Below, piece after piece: positions 20,944 through 33,805 of a DNA stretch of 64,000 nucleotides. Below the pieces are notes generated by a model, which searched no databases, had not been told where the DNA came from, and saw nothing but the letters and a program-made list of their open reading frames with translations. The first letter of the stretch is position 1. Every line of letters begins with the position of its first letter. The translations under genes and the position numbers were made by a program. Source of the DNA: Solanum dulcamara (taxonomy: Eukaryota > Streptophyta > Magnoliopsida > Solanales > Solanaceae); the NCBI RefSeq assembly GCF_947179165.1, contig NC_077247.1:41150935-41214934 (forward strand), in the 5' to 3' direction.

Positions 20944-23535
20944 TTAGGAATCCAAACACCAGCAATAATAATCAGATCGTGAGATTTCCAGTAATTGTGG
21001 AGGTGTCATCCTTTCAAGCTCACTTTGCCTCCACGACGCAAAATTATTACGATTTTGTGGGTCAATGGCAAGTGGATACTCCTCCCTTTTATGAACTTGT
21101 GATTTCACTCTCATGTACAACCTCATTATTGCTACACACTCATCATACGGATCTGGCACTCCTGTCTGAATCTCATATCTATCGATCACAAGACAATTAA
21201 GATTGATTCTGATTAGTATGGGAGTCAAACTAACAAATGTTCTGGGTGAATTCTAACATAAAAATTAATTTTTATTTTGAAATAATTTTACATATTTTGA
21301 AACTATATAAAAAGTACTTTAAGTCACTAATGATTACTAAATTCAAAGTATTTAGAAATTATTTGATAAAATTATGATTAACAGTAAATATCATTTCACT
21401 GTCCAGATAGTAATTAAGTCAAACAAATTAAAACTGGAAAAGTATATATTTACAAAACTTCTAACATTTGAAATATTTCAAAATTTGTCTTGAGAAATAG
21501 TTTCACTTTTTTTTTTCTCCAAATGAGATTTTATTTTGAATGTCCAAACATATGTAACTTCAACTTTTGAATACTCTTTTTAAACTAAGCGCAACCCTTT
21601 TCCTAACTTTAACCAAATGTTAAAAATGCCTTCTCAGACTCCTTTCTTTTAGGATTCTATACTATACTTGGTACCAATACAAATAAATAATATTATTAGT
21701 AGAATGACATAATAAAATAATCCAAATTTGCTTATTAATTTACGTACCCAAGATAAGTTTTGGTCAAGTACTTGTGTGAGTTGCTGAGCTTGCTTGTTTT
21801 CATCAATGGAGGGTATTTTGCCGTATCCCTTCATACAAATTAAAAATGTTGAAGAAACATCAAATTATAGGAGGAATTTACATATAATCTTTATTTCGAT
21901 TGTAATTAATCGGAGTAATTAATTTACATATATAATATAAAGAATTGTTACACTAATATATTATAATTGATTGCCTTATTTATCATATTATTAATTGTGC
22001 ATGCATGTTGTGAAAACTCGAACTTACCTTATCATCATTGTTGGGTACTCGAGTTCTAAGCATTTAAAATCATGATCCAAATTGTGACCAACAAGGATCC
22101 TAGCCCTTCCACTTTTAGAACGAATTTGCCAAATAGGTTCCCCATTACAAAGATAATCTTGAATCTTTCTTGATACTTGCTTCAGTGGCATTGCATCCCT
22201 CATATATTCTGGCCTTATTCCCGATGTTTCATCCCTAAACATTAATATTATTCAATTCGTCTATATTATATTAATTAATTAAACTTTAGTACATTAATTA
22301 ACTTGTACTATAATTAATTAAGCAATTAATTACCTGTAGTTAGTGATTGGAATATTTGGTGCGACATAGGACTCAAAGAGGATTCTTTCATGTTCATCAA
22401 TGAGGCAAACTCTTGCACAAAGATCAAGAGAGGCATCGGTGCCACCGCCTACTATTTTGCAAGAAAGAGCAACAACTCTTCCTAGACTATTCTCAATTTT
22501 TAGTTTATCTTGAAACCCCAACCTAGCCATGCGATTGAGCAAACCCTAAAAATCAACAAACACAACTATAAGGATTTGAGCATAATTGGATGTCAAATGA
22601 ATAGATTGAGTTACGTTTCGACAGATCAAATTTATGTTAAATAATGGATATAATATCGTAACTTAATTTGTCCAATTGAAACATAATTTGATAATCATTG
22701 TTGTGTAATTTGAATAAGCATACATTATTCGAGCGTGAGAGTTGACATGATTCCTTGTGTGCCCTTAGTGCATTCCGACTAGCAAGAAATGTCAAGCAAA
22801 TGTCACATCCTCGCTCCTTGAAAATCTTCTCACAATCAGCCTTTGGCAATGGCCCTAAAAATTCATATAAACCACAATTTGGTCTCAACACATAATCAAT
22901 TAGACTAGTACATACTATTGCTATTTGTTGCTAGGAAAAAAAATAAATGAGGTTATTACCAATGAGATGCTCTCTCAAAGATTCAAAAGATCGACAGTGT
23001 TTTTTGCAAATCCAACATATGGGTTCATGAACTGAATGATAAGATGTCCTCATGTGTTCAACTAGATGCTCCATTTTGTTGAACTGCCTATAGCATGCTG
23101 CACACTTATTCCTGTAGACCATGAGAGTTTAAGTTCTACAGATTGACGATATAAACAAATTTACACAATCTAGTCATTTGTATATGAGGTAAGTATTGCT
23201 ATCATGAATGAAACAAATACTTGAATACTTTGTTTATATGCATTAATAAATATAGTTTAAATGCATTAGTATAATTATATTATTTTTGTTTTGTAAAGAT
23301 CATTGGATCAGAATCTTAATAGGATAGAATCTCTGTTACCCTAAGATATAAAAAGAGGTTAGGCTTTATGTTCCCCTCCATTTGGTTTTTAAAAACTTAA
23401 AATGATAGAATGAGGGCACTTGAAAAAAAAATACTTGTATAAGATACAAAAACAACTTAATTAGTAAAACTTTGGGAAAAAACACACATATGTATAGTAC
23501 CTTAGAGTCTCAGAAGACTCATATCTATGGTCCAT
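20944..23535 (-). CDS. Zinc-finger REX4/ISG20-like exonuclease-fold protein with degenerate active site, copy B
   Basis: Seven exons join to 351 codons (350 aa): 23535-23501, 23111-22960, 22854-22724, 22545-22334, 22234-22028, 21828-21748, 21178-20944. Exons 1-6 have exactly the same lengths as copy A. The protein starts MDHRYESSETLR. It has the fingers CAACYRQFNKMEHLVEH, CWICKKHCRSFESLREH and CDICLTFLASRNALRAH, then the exonuclease fold. Exo I again reads ALSCKIVGGG (Ser134 and Lys136 where relatives have Asp and Glu). Unlike copy A, the Exo II Asp is kept (Asp232 in GHNLDHDFKCL), as is the Exo III Asp (DPYDEC). Loss of the Exo I pair should still abolish two-metal catalysis. All splice sites are GT-AG and there is no internal stop. 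It may act as an RNA- or DNA-binding pseudoenzyme; that is inference. Confidence 0.88.
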
Positions 23536-23615
23536 GACAATAGTTGTAGTGCTTGAGAAATATTGAAAATTGAATAGAGAAAAGAGATGGATGAGAATAG
23601 TTGAGAGGGCGTCAA

Positions 23616-23628
23616 GGTATTTATATAG
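23616..23628 (-). promoter_or_regulatory. TATA box of copy B
   Basis: The minus strand reads cctatataaatacc about 80 bp before the start codon, in the same place as in copy A. Confidence 0.7.
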
Positions 23629-24150
23629 GTAACAAACAAAAGACGAAGCCTTTGAAACTTTTTTGAACCTACATTTTATTACAAAAATCATATGCGTATA
23701 TTATATGGACTAAAAGTCTCGCTTTTATAAAATATATATCTGGATTGGTTAAATATGCACAATGGAAAAACCTTTGTAGTAATCAAAGTGCTTGGGCCCC
23801 CCTCAATTGGGCTATTACTAGAATATTTGACAGAACCATGTCCTAGAATCAGATAGACCACTCATATCTAAGGTTCTAAAATAATTTTTGTTTAAATTTT
23901 ACGCGCCTGATATCCTAAATATTTAAATTTTCACATGTCAACATAATTGATTTATTCCTTTTCCAAATTTACCGATAAAAATTTGTAGTTTGACTCTTGT
24001 GTGACCTAACTAATTAGGTGAACATATCAGTTTAGGGATGTTAAATGGATGACCTAGAATTGAATTATTTAGAACATGTTAAAATAAAATGAGCGAGTCA
24101 TTAATCGTTTAAATATTATTTGGTTCTGAATCAAGATGATGTCCCTTTTT

Positions 24151-26043
24151 GCGCAATTAAGTTTTTTCTTTTATAAAATGAAAATTGTTAGATTACATAA
24201 TTAATAAATTTTAATTCATCAAACAAAAAAAGTCTTAAAAAAAACATCTTAATAATAGTTTTCATGGATCAATTTGAGCTACATATATAAAATTCAAATC
24301 AGCCTCTAGCTTTTAGATAGAATGAAATAGACTGGTCAAATGAGTTGAGTTAATATGTGAACCGATCATTAACTCGTTCAAACTCGAACAATTTGAACGG
24401 ATCATATTTTTATGAATTAGTTTTATCATCCCTCAATATAACATAATGGTCCAAGTAAATATAGAGTAAAAGTTGAAGTTAGGAATGAATGAGATGCCAC
24501 AATTATCTCGGATATATGGTTGTAAATTGAGTTGCAGCAAAGGCCTTCATGTGACAGACGCATTATCTTCCGTATGAAGTGAGAATAAATGCTTTATTGA
24601 TACATATTTATCTTTATACGGTAGTAATGGAGTCTTCAAGTTTAATTTTTGACCCTACATGTCCTGTCAGAAAGGTCAAAATTAGCGTTAATATATTGAC
24701 ATGTATAAAATTGGTGATCAAGATTAAGTCAGAAAAAGAAAAAGCACTTTGAGTTGACATGTATAAAATTGGTGATCAAGATCAAGTCAGACAAAGACAA
24801 AGCATTTTTCATGAATTATACTATATGGTATAAAGGATAAGAAATTGGAAATCTTAATGCACTAAGGTAAAAATGGGACGTACTTTCGGCAAAAGCATTA
24901 ATAGAGGCTGCAGATAAGGTAATATTCCTTTTGATGATGCTAGTTTTACTTTTACCTATTCAGATAAGCTTATTTAGGTTTTTAAACGGACTGATTCAGG
25001 CGGTAAATTAAGTTCTTCTCCTGTGATGCTATAGCTTACTACAATATCTTTAGATATTAGCACGCTTTAAGTTATTATTCTTTTTTCACTGCCTAATTGT
25101 AGTAAAGGGTCACGTACGTAGGATGTTTAAAGTAAGTGCGGGATCGATTCTTTGCTTAGCCAATACCTCTTATTCCTTATCATTAACTCTCTGATTCTTA
25201 TGATAACATTGAAATGTGTATCTTTAGAACCAGACATGCATGATGCATGTATAGCTTTTGTAGAGACACCACCAGGAGTCCTCAACCTGTTTGAATTTAT
25301 AACCCTCCTCTTAGAAGTTAGTAACTTGGCTAAGAGCCCAAGACCTTTTATGTTATATTTCAACCCTTTATAAGAATTATATATTTACCTATATAAAAGC
25401 AATGTTCACCATTATGAAAATATAACCTTATAAATTTACCTCATTACAACCATCTTACTCAAATATTTATGTAAAATTTGTCAAAAGAAATCTTGTAAAC
25501 TTAAAAGCATAAGAACTAAAAGATGAAGTTGAAATCTTTTAGTAATCTGCCATTTTTAACACATAAAAATTGAAAAAGATGTTTTTGAGTAATTTTGGTA
25601 GTTATCAGTCAACTAAAATGTAAAGGTCAAATGTTATTATAAATACTTCTTAATTTTAGTTATTTGGAGATTAATATGTTAGTAGAAAATATAAAATATT
25701 TTTAGTATTTTTTAATTTTTATTTTAGTAATATTGATATGAAATGAGTCTAAGTAAAATAATATATAATCATTAGTTATTTGTACAATTGATCTGATTTT
25801 ATTTGAGATTAAGGCGCGATTATTTTAATAATATATAGTAATAAATACTTCCTAAAATCTGTTCAATTATAGTATGATTCAAATTAAAGATATCATTTCT
25901 CAATTTGTGTGTGTTAACTTGTGCAAAGATCATTTTTTTCTTCCTCTATCTTAGTGTAAGATTTTCACCATAAGGTATTTGGTCAAACCTTTGACCTTTT
26001 CATTTTTCACTAACAAATAGTAGAAGTCACTCTATTTATAATT
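24151..26043. other. Spacer without recognised gene
   Basis: Apart from the 58-bp tandem repeat, the stretch shows no domain-bearing frame. The overlapping open stretches at 25127-25373 lie on both strands and have no family resemblance. Confidence 0.4.
24696..24811. repeat. 58-bp unit in two tandem copies
   Basis: Both copies start ttgacatgtataaaattggt (24696 and 24754) and continue tgatcaagat(t/c)aagtcag. A few substitutions separate them. Confidence 0.85.
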
Positions 26044-26963
26044 GAGATAAGTATTAAAAACACGTCTAAATTATTCTTTTTTTTGAGTTTCATACCTAAA
26101 TTATTATGAGTGCGAGTTTCATACCTAAACTATCACTTATCAAATTGAGAAACACACCTCATGATGTGTGTAATACACTCTTTCTATTCTCTCTATTTTT
26201 TGAATTTTTTTTGCCACATGGCTAAAATATTCTATATTGACAAAAATTAAATAAACTATTAATATTAGTTAAAAGTTAAAACTAAAGTATTTCTATCCCC
26301 AAAATAAGAAATTATTTTTTTTAAAAATGAAATTATTTTTTAGAAAAAGTTATTTTTTAAAAAAAGTTTAAAATATTTTTCTCACTCATGTGTATGTATC
26401 TAACACAAAATGAGAAAAAAAATTGAATGCGGAGGGTTAGGTGTGGCGGGATAGAATTTTTTAAAAAATATATATATATAAAAATAATATCTAAATTATT
26501 ATTTGAAGGGGGAGGGTAAAGATGAAGTAAGAATTTTTTTAAAAAACTTTTATAAAAGAAATTTAGAAAATAAAAATAAAACAAAATTTGGGGGGAGGGG
26601 GAGGGGGAGGATATGGTGAGAAAAAGTGGTGGAGTGGGGTAATAAAAATATTTTATATTTTATTTTATATTTTTTTTGAGGATGAGATAGTAATACTTTA
26701 GTATTTAATTTTAACCAATTCTAAGAATTTATTTAATTTTTGTCTAGGTGGAATATTTTGTCTATGTGGAGTGTGATGTGACAATTTTTTTAAAATGAAA
26801 GAGAGAGTGTAGCACACACACCACGGTGAGAGTGGAATAAAGAGAGAGATGTATTTCTCAAACTAAGAAGTGATAGTTTAAATATGAAACTCAAAAAAAA
26901 AAAAAAATTTAGGTGTGTTTTTTACACTTATCTCTAGTTTAGACGTGTTTTTGATACTTATCC
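26044..26963. mobile_element. Inverted-repeat element (about 920 bp), non-coding
   Basis: The left end carries gataagtattaaaaacacgt and the right end, read on the other strand, gataagtatcaaaaacacgt. The similarity extends inward through 'gagtttcata..taaactatcacttat', so the inverted repeats are over 100 bp. The centre is G- and A-rich low complexity. Long inverted repeats suggest a Mutator-like or foldback MITE. The target duplication was not resolved. Confidence 0.75.
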
Positions 26964-28838
26964 CTTTACAATTTATTCAACTCTATCTTTTTGGCCAAAA
27001 ATGGGACCCCTTAAAATATTCGTATATTATGCATGCTGCTAGAAAAAAGATGTAAATTTAGTGATTTACAGTACTGTGTGAAGAATAATATTTCAGCAGA
27101 TTCTTGAGACTTGGGACCATTGCATGCATCTCTTCCCTTCTATTCTCTTTTTTGGTTCTAGCTGAGGAAGGATACAAATTTGCCTCTTTTTCCACCTTTT
27201 TAGCTTAAAAATCTCTTAACGTATTAGAAATGATAAAAATGCTCTCATTTTATCTATTGGATTAGATTTCCCTAGCATTAAATCTGATTCAGTAGGTGAA
27301 AGAGATATATCTTTGATCCTTTTTCGAAATAATTATAAATAACTATTTATGGTAAGTAGAGGTACTAATTACTTGAAAAATAAGACGACATAAACTACAA
27401 GTTATATTAAAGTAGAGTGATATATAGTGTAAAAAGGAATTTACGCACTATTAGTGTATATAAGTTTAAAACATTGGTCTGTGATTGATAAAAGTGTGCG
27501 AAACACTAATTATAGGACAAACAATTCTTTATTTATCTTTTTATATACTTTTCGTTTTGTGTAATTGTTTTAAGTTAGCTGATAAAGGAAAATAATTTTA
27601 ATCCATTAATTTAGTTTAATCGTTATAATAAATTACTAGCATTAATTCTTTGATAAGTTATTATGATCTCCGATTATTATTAACAATTATTATCTGTAAT
27701 TGGCTTATAACTAAAATAATGCAAAAAAGAAAAATATCCTTGCACTAGAAGGGTATAAAAATTATATATTGCTAATCTCATAAAATATTTTTATCTATCT
27801 AAATTCTAATCTCACTAGCTAAACGAACCTTATTGATGATAACTTTAATTTTGAAATTTGTTCCTTTTCTTTATTTTCATTGAGGTCAATTAATTGCTTA
27901 AGTTATGTAAGAAAGATTTTATGCGGAGTTGTGGGCCACGTGTGTTCATAGCAAAATCTTGACCTTGGTGTGAGACAGGACTCAACTAATAAAGGTGAAA
28001 AATACGTAACGAATATGAATGAATCTGCGAGAGAACATTTAGGGTATCTTTAGTATTAAGAAAAATATTATTTTAAAAAAAAAGTGTTTTTAATATATTT
28101 GATAAATAATATGAAGGTAGATATAGGATGGGTTTAAGAAGTAGGTGTGTGAGGGAGTGAGTGGTGTTAAAGACTAGGCTTTGGAGGGACATGGTGCTAG
28201 TTAGGGTATTAAACGATGGAGAAATCGGAATTTAAAATTTTGAGTTTATAATATTTTTAAATTAAAATATATTATAATAATTAAAATTATAATTAAATTT
28301 TTTTAATTTTTTTTAAAAAATACGAAATATGAGTAAAAATTGTTGAATTCCATTTTGTTGTAGATCCGTCCTTATCGGTGGACAGTGAGGATGAATGAAG
28401 GTCTTTTTAGCGACTAATATTTAATATTTGATCTCAATAATTTGTGTAAGTTTTATTATCTTTATAAAATCTTCAATAATTTTTCTCTTAAGACTGTCAA
28501 CTCAAGAGCTTTTGCTTGTTCTTGAATTGATGGAATGTTGTTGGAATTTCACCACGAACATGAAGGTATGAAAACTTGCGGTGCGGCTCACCACTTAAAT
28601 GAAGTGTTGATAGATATTTTACTAAAAAGATCATTTCATCGGAGAAATCTTTAAAATACGGAAAAGGATCAAAAATGTTTTTGAACACTATGCATAATTA
28701 AACAAAAATATCCTCAGTTAATAATTTAATTTAAAACTATCTTTTAACGTCAATAATTTAATCCACAAATTTATTTATAATAATTTGATTCAAAAATAAA
28801 GACAAATAAAAGCACACGCATGCACAAGAATTGGAAAC
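26964..28838. other. AT-rich spacer, nothing supported
   Basis: No frame with a recognisable domain is present. The short open stretch at 28497-28688 has no homology I can name. Confidence 0.4.
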
Positions 28839-28843
28839 CACAT

Positions 28844-30766
28844 TGTAACGACTCATTAGGTCGTCTTGAGAACTAGAACTTTTTATTTTATAAAAGGCTC
28901 ATTTCGTAAACTTTTAATGAGTATTTAGACTATTCGATAACCATAGTTATTTAGTTGAGGGGTAAATTTAAATAACTAATTTAATTAGTGGCTAATTGAT
29001 AATTTATTTAACATTCTATATCAATTATTAAAGAAAAATGATAGAGTTTATTAATTTTGATACATAATTAAATAGAAAAGAAACGAAATAACAGAGAAAA
29101 AACCTTATCTGTGCGGCGACAGAGAAGAATGTCATGTAAGAATACCTTTATTTCTTTCATTAAATATTTAGCATTAAATGATAGTATGTATATGTGATTT
29201 AAAGAGTTGTAATATATTATAATATAGATTAGATATGAAGAATTGGCTTGGAAGGTGATAGTGTGTGCATGTGGGATTGGGGAGACAAACCTTAGTGGTG
29301 AATGTCTACAAATTGTTGGTTGCAGGGAATTGATGCAACTGTCCAAATTGATCTCCATTATTTCTTCGAATTTTTCTTATAGTTATTATTTTATAATTTA
29401 AATTTTAATATATTGAGATAGGTAATTAAATAATAAGTGCATTGTATTATATGGATACCATTAAAGTTATGTTATTTGGAGGAATTGAGACTTAAACCTT
29501 GCTTAATATTTAGGAATATAAGACTTGAGATATTAGTTGGTATCAAAATTTAGGAATTGATTATAGATTTGGATGAGTTATTAAGTCTAGGCTAGATATA
29601 TAGTAATATGAGTGTTTATAGACTCGTGTGCTTATAAATATTATATATTTGATAGATTGGAAATATTTTGAGGCATCGAAGAAAGGAAAGACACTGGTGG
29701 ATTAGCTTGTTTGACTTGGGTTCTTCAGTTGAGGTAGGTTATGATTTCATTATGTATCATAGATAGACTCTTAATAGCGATTGATAGTCATTGAGTAATG
29801 TGTGAAGTTTACTATGCATTTAATTATTGTGATTGGTCTGAAATTTCGAGACCGTAAAATCCATAATCTTGAACTTGCCCTATCAAAAATGATGTCTTAA
29901 ATCAAGAAGACTTGATGAAATGTTGTTAATGAAGTGAAATATAATAATAAAGAATGATAAATTAATTATATTTGGATTCCGAGTCACATTCCGACATGGT
30001 ATATTTGGATCGGGTGTCACATTTCGATACGATATATTTGAATCAGGTGTCACATTCCGACACGATATATTGGATCGGGTGTCACGTTCCGACATGGTAA
30101 TATTAAAGGAAACAACTTAAAATGACTTAATGTTACTCAATCTCCAATAACTCATCTTCCAAAAGAGCGTGATTTGGAGGCCTGAATCCTCATGTGTGAT
30201 CTTGATATTGTTAACTGGTTATGTAATTGTTCATTGTGTTGTCACTTGATCTTGATCTTGTTGGTTGCCACCTGTTAAGTGCTATGGTTGACTTTCCGCT
30301 ATTATTTATATATATTAATTTCTATTTTGAGTCGGCCGATGATACCACTTAGTACATGTTGTCCTGTACTGACCCCTACTTGTATTTTTTTTCTTTGTTT
30401 TATTTTGTGGAGTGCAGAGAGTGTTCCATCGACTTCAACTCGACCTCAGCTCTAGTCAGTCTTCAGTATATCAGGTTCCAGGGTGAGCTATTCATTTTAG
30501 CTTGTGTTGGATTTTCTCGGACATGGTATGATGTCCTTAATTTTTAGACACATTATGTTATTTATTTATTTTGGTGTATGATATTTCCAGACCCAGTATT
30601 TTAGAATTAAATGTCCTTAAGGTGATGACTTTCAGGTTTTGGGAAAACGTATTTAATTGAACTTCCGCGTTATTGTCATATTTATTAGTTAAGATTTGTA
30701 TCGTTTTTTCTCCTACCTAAGAGGTTAAGTGTGAATGCCACTCATGATCCATTTTGGATCGTGACA
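28844..30766. mobile_element. Solo LTR, Ty3/gypsy type (1,923 bp)
   Basis: It starts tgtaacgactcattaggtcg and ends ggatcgtgaca, flanked by the exact 5-bp duplication cacat (28839-28843 and 30767-30771). There is no internal domain and no second LTR. It is the product of LTR-LTR recombination. It belongs to a different family from the 5.2-kb element. Confidence 0.9.
29969..30100. repeat. About 33-bp tandem repeats in the solo LTR
   Basis: Four degenerate copies of a unit containing 'atttggatcgggtgtcac' and 'attccgacacgatat' lie in a row. The open stretch read across them (29883-30095, minus) is a repeat artefact. Confidence 0.8.
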
Positions 30767-30771
30767 CACAT

Positions 30772-32656
30772 GGTACGAATGAAACTGATAATAGAGACAA
30801 TTGTTCTCTTTGCCATGGCTACTTTTGTTTTTTTTCCTCTTTAACGAAAAGATTGGGTGCGTAGAAAATTAAAAAGTTGGAAAGCATAAGAATCTTCAAA
30901 ACTCAAAACGGTCAAAAAGGCAAGCGACCAATAATCGTGTACGTAGTGGAAGTCGATTTGGATTGTATTTTTATGTTATGTATTGTTGTAATAATTGAGA
31001 AATAGAGTAGTTTTTAGCTAATTCTGTGTATCCTTTCTTACATGGTAACATGATTATCTATTTGTTGTCTAATTTATATCATAATGATTAATATGAACCC
31101 ATATTATTAGTTTAATATTTATGTGTTTTATTTTCTCTCACTATTTTTTTTCTTTTATTATTAAATATTTCGAAGTCTTATAAACGGTCTGCATTATGTA
31201 AAATTTATTGTTGTATATTTACAAAAAGATCAAATTTTAATTTTGATGTTTTTTTTTTAGTTCAAGCATTGCAACAAGTCAATATTATTTAAATATCAAA
31301 TAATTATCAAATTTAGTGCAACACTATTGAGCCATGTTTTATTATTTTAACTTCATATTATATTTGTTCATTGAAAATTTGCATTGCTTATATTTATACT
31401 TCATTAAGGTATGCATACATTCTACCTTCTTCAAACCTGACTTGTAGGATTTTACTGAGTATTTAATTATTATATGTCAGTTAAAAAAAAATTAAAACGT
31501 CTCTATAAAGTATGGCTTTAGGCCTCAAATATTGTTGAGACTACCCTCAAATAAAGATACGAGTTCCATCAAATCTAATAATCTTGAACATTATAGTTGT
31601 TAATAATTATTTAACATTTATCCAATAATTTAAAAAGTTAAAAATTTGAGTTCATAATACTTTAAATTCTGACTAGACGCTTCTGATCACTTCACTAATT
31701 CTTGTGAAGGTTATGAAACCACTTTTTTTCTTTCTTCTTCTGCAATTTGCTACAACTACTTCTATTTGTGCTACTTTAATTTGACAGCTAGAACAGAGCT
31801 TGCTCTCATAATCTAAATAATAATTGAATCAATTTTATTTTAGGGGATACCTTTTGATTGAACACTCCATTTAAGGAAGAAATTATTTTTGCTACAACAT
31901 GTGGGCTCAAAGTTGTTAAGATTATATATTTGCACCTATAACAACATGTCTATCATATTAAAGGTTTAAATTGAGAAACTCAAATTAAATTATTATTAAA
32001 TATAAAAATATGTCATTTTATTTTAGAATAAGCTAATAATAAAAGAGTCCGATGTAAAATGTAATTGAACGATGGAATCTCTTTCTAGTTTCGATCAATT
32101 ATGGACTCCAGTTAGAAATGACAATGGGGCGGTATGGGTGCAGGGGTAAATTTAAAGCTATGTGGGGCGGGTCAGTCTCTAATCGGGTGCGGCAGGGTGG
32201 GTCAAATCTTAATTTTTTAAACTTATACAGGTGCGCAGAGGGGCGAGTCTCCTTTCATGTGTACGTAAATAAGTATCATATATTAATAATCATGCACTGC
32301 ATATTCAGTTTATGCATGCATATTCATCTTAATTTTTGTTGTGAAGTTTATTTTATTCATCGCCCAAACTTAATTCCTATCCTTCATTGATTTTCTTTCT
32401 ATCTCCATAATCTTAAGAGGAGAAATCAAAAGAAAAATGAATGAAAATAGAAAAGTAAAAACATGTTAGAAATATTAGTGCAATGTACCCATAATCTTGG
32501 ATGGAGTTTCAAATATATATTCTTGATGTACTTCTCCTCTTTTTGCATTCTAATTATAATTTATTCATGGAAATGTTGCTTATTTGATAGCCTAATAAAA
32601 AACTTTTTAATTAAATACAGTTAAATTATTTTAAATATAACAATGATGATTAGTAA
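30772..32656. other. AT-rich spacer
   Basis: Only a fossil RTE tail (31405-31462) is recognised. The open stretch at 32118-32390 is G-rich by chance and resembles no family. Confidence 0.4.
31405..31462 (+). mobile_element. Fossil RTE-type LINE 3' end
   Basis: 'aaggtatgcatacattctacc' followed by 'cttgtaggattttactgagt' aligns with the 3'-UTR of the RTE copies at 33020-33070 and 34480-34550 ('aggtctgcgtacac...ctacc', 'gatgtaggatttcactgggt') with many transitions. It is much older than the other two. Confidence 0.55.
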
Positions 32657-33083
32657 AACTTACCGAGGATATGACCTTAGATAGGAGGGTGTGGAGGACA
32701 CATATCAGGATAGACGGCTAGTACATAGTGGCATTATTCCCCCTTATCTGTAGGCGTATTAACGCATTATGATTTCTTGTACTCTGATTTATGTTATTTA
32801 TGTTATGTATGTTATGTTATCTTATGTTATTTATGGTATTTATGCTATTATTTGACGATATCTACTGTTTTTTTGGTGCTTTGATTATACTATTGTTTGG
32901 AACTCTTTCGTTATCTACTTTCCTACTTTTAATATTCTTGTCTGACCTTTTTTCCTATGCTTCAATTGAGCCGAGGGTCTTTCGGAAACAGCCGTCCTAC
33001 ATTGGTAGGAATCAGGTCTGCGTACACTTTACCCTCTCCAGACCCCACGATGTAGGATTTCACTGGGTTATTGTTGTTGTTGT
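32657..33083 (+). mobile_element. 5'-truncated RTE-clade LINE, 3' end
   Basis: The sequence opens with the last codons of an ORF2: LTEDMTLDRRVWRTHIRIDG and a TAG at 32719-32721, the end typical of RTE LINEs in plants. About 350 bp of 3'-UTR follows, ending 'gatttcactgggttattgttgttgttg', the TTG tail of this clade. A TTATG-repeat tract fills 32790-32830. A second copy of the last 120 bp lies at 34457-34579 on the other strand. No target duplication was resolved. Confidence 0.8.
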
Positions 33084-33374
33084 ATGGGGTGAAATGGGAC
33101 GGATTGAAAATAAAAAAAATACTATGCGGAACATGACAAATTGACAACTATGTAAATTTGACTAAATCCATCCAGTACAGTTACGCCAAGTTTAATTAAT
33201 GTTTTAGGATCTCAAAAACTTGACAAATTAAGGGGTATGTAGGGGAGAAAAAATGTTGGCTGATTAATTTAACTATATATTAAAAAAAATAAAAATAAGA
33301 GATGGACTCATGATGAATAAGAAACAATTAAATAGGAAAAGCATGCATGCATATAAGCACGTGCATGGCAAGTT

Positions 33375-33805
33375 TTTTTTTTTTTTTAATTTTAGTCCTA
33401 CACAATATGATTATACCATGTTCCATTCGGCTCAAATTTGAACACAGCAACTGAAACTAACATGAAATTTCAGCATATGAGAAAGAACCCAAAAGCCCCA
33501 AATTAAAATCAAACCATCACACCCAAAAGCAAAGCAAAGACGGAGCAGAACACAGAGAGAGTAAACCAAAAGATGAAGGAGATACATGCCGGAGAAGAGA
33601 CAAAGAAACTAAACAAATACAACGTAAGAGGCAACATCAGAACAGAGAAGCGGTGTTGTGAAGCAATCAAAAGAAGCAGTGTATCACCAACGAAAGCCAC
33701 GTGTAGCTGCATGGACAAAGACGAAAATAGCCCTAGCTGAAGCAGGCATGTTGACCAAAGAGCAGCCTGCTTCTACCCTCTTCTACATATTAGTAAAAGT
33801 AGTAT
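33375..33805 (-). mobile_element. Poly(A) retroposon, minus orientation, 14-bp target duplication
   Basis: A 431-bp insert is bounded by exact direct repeats gtgcatggcaagtt (33361-33374 and 33806-33819). It begins, on the plus strand, with about 15 Ts, so it was copied from a polyadenylated RNA of minus sense. It could be a LINE 3'-UTR, a SINE or a processed transcript. The minus-strand open stretch inside (33509-33718) has no family I recognise. Confidence 0.8.

Larger units (their letters stand above)
20790..24150 (-). repeat. Segmental duplication unit B (gene plus flanks)
   Basis: This is the partner of 13755-18190, with the same order of 3' flank, seven exons and promoter-side flank. 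It lacks the intron 5 pararetrovirus fragment and the 550-bp inverted-repeat element. Confidence 0.85.

Noticed and set aside
29883..30095. 70-codon repeat protein with NISCRNVTPD units
   Set aside because: It comes from the 33-bp tandem repeats inside a solo LTR.
29969..30100. CRISPR-like array
   Set aside because: Repeats are contiguous without unique spacers and lie in a plant LTR.
32118..32390. 90-codon G-rich open stretch
   Set aside because: No domain, no codon signature and no neighbouring exon; chance frame.
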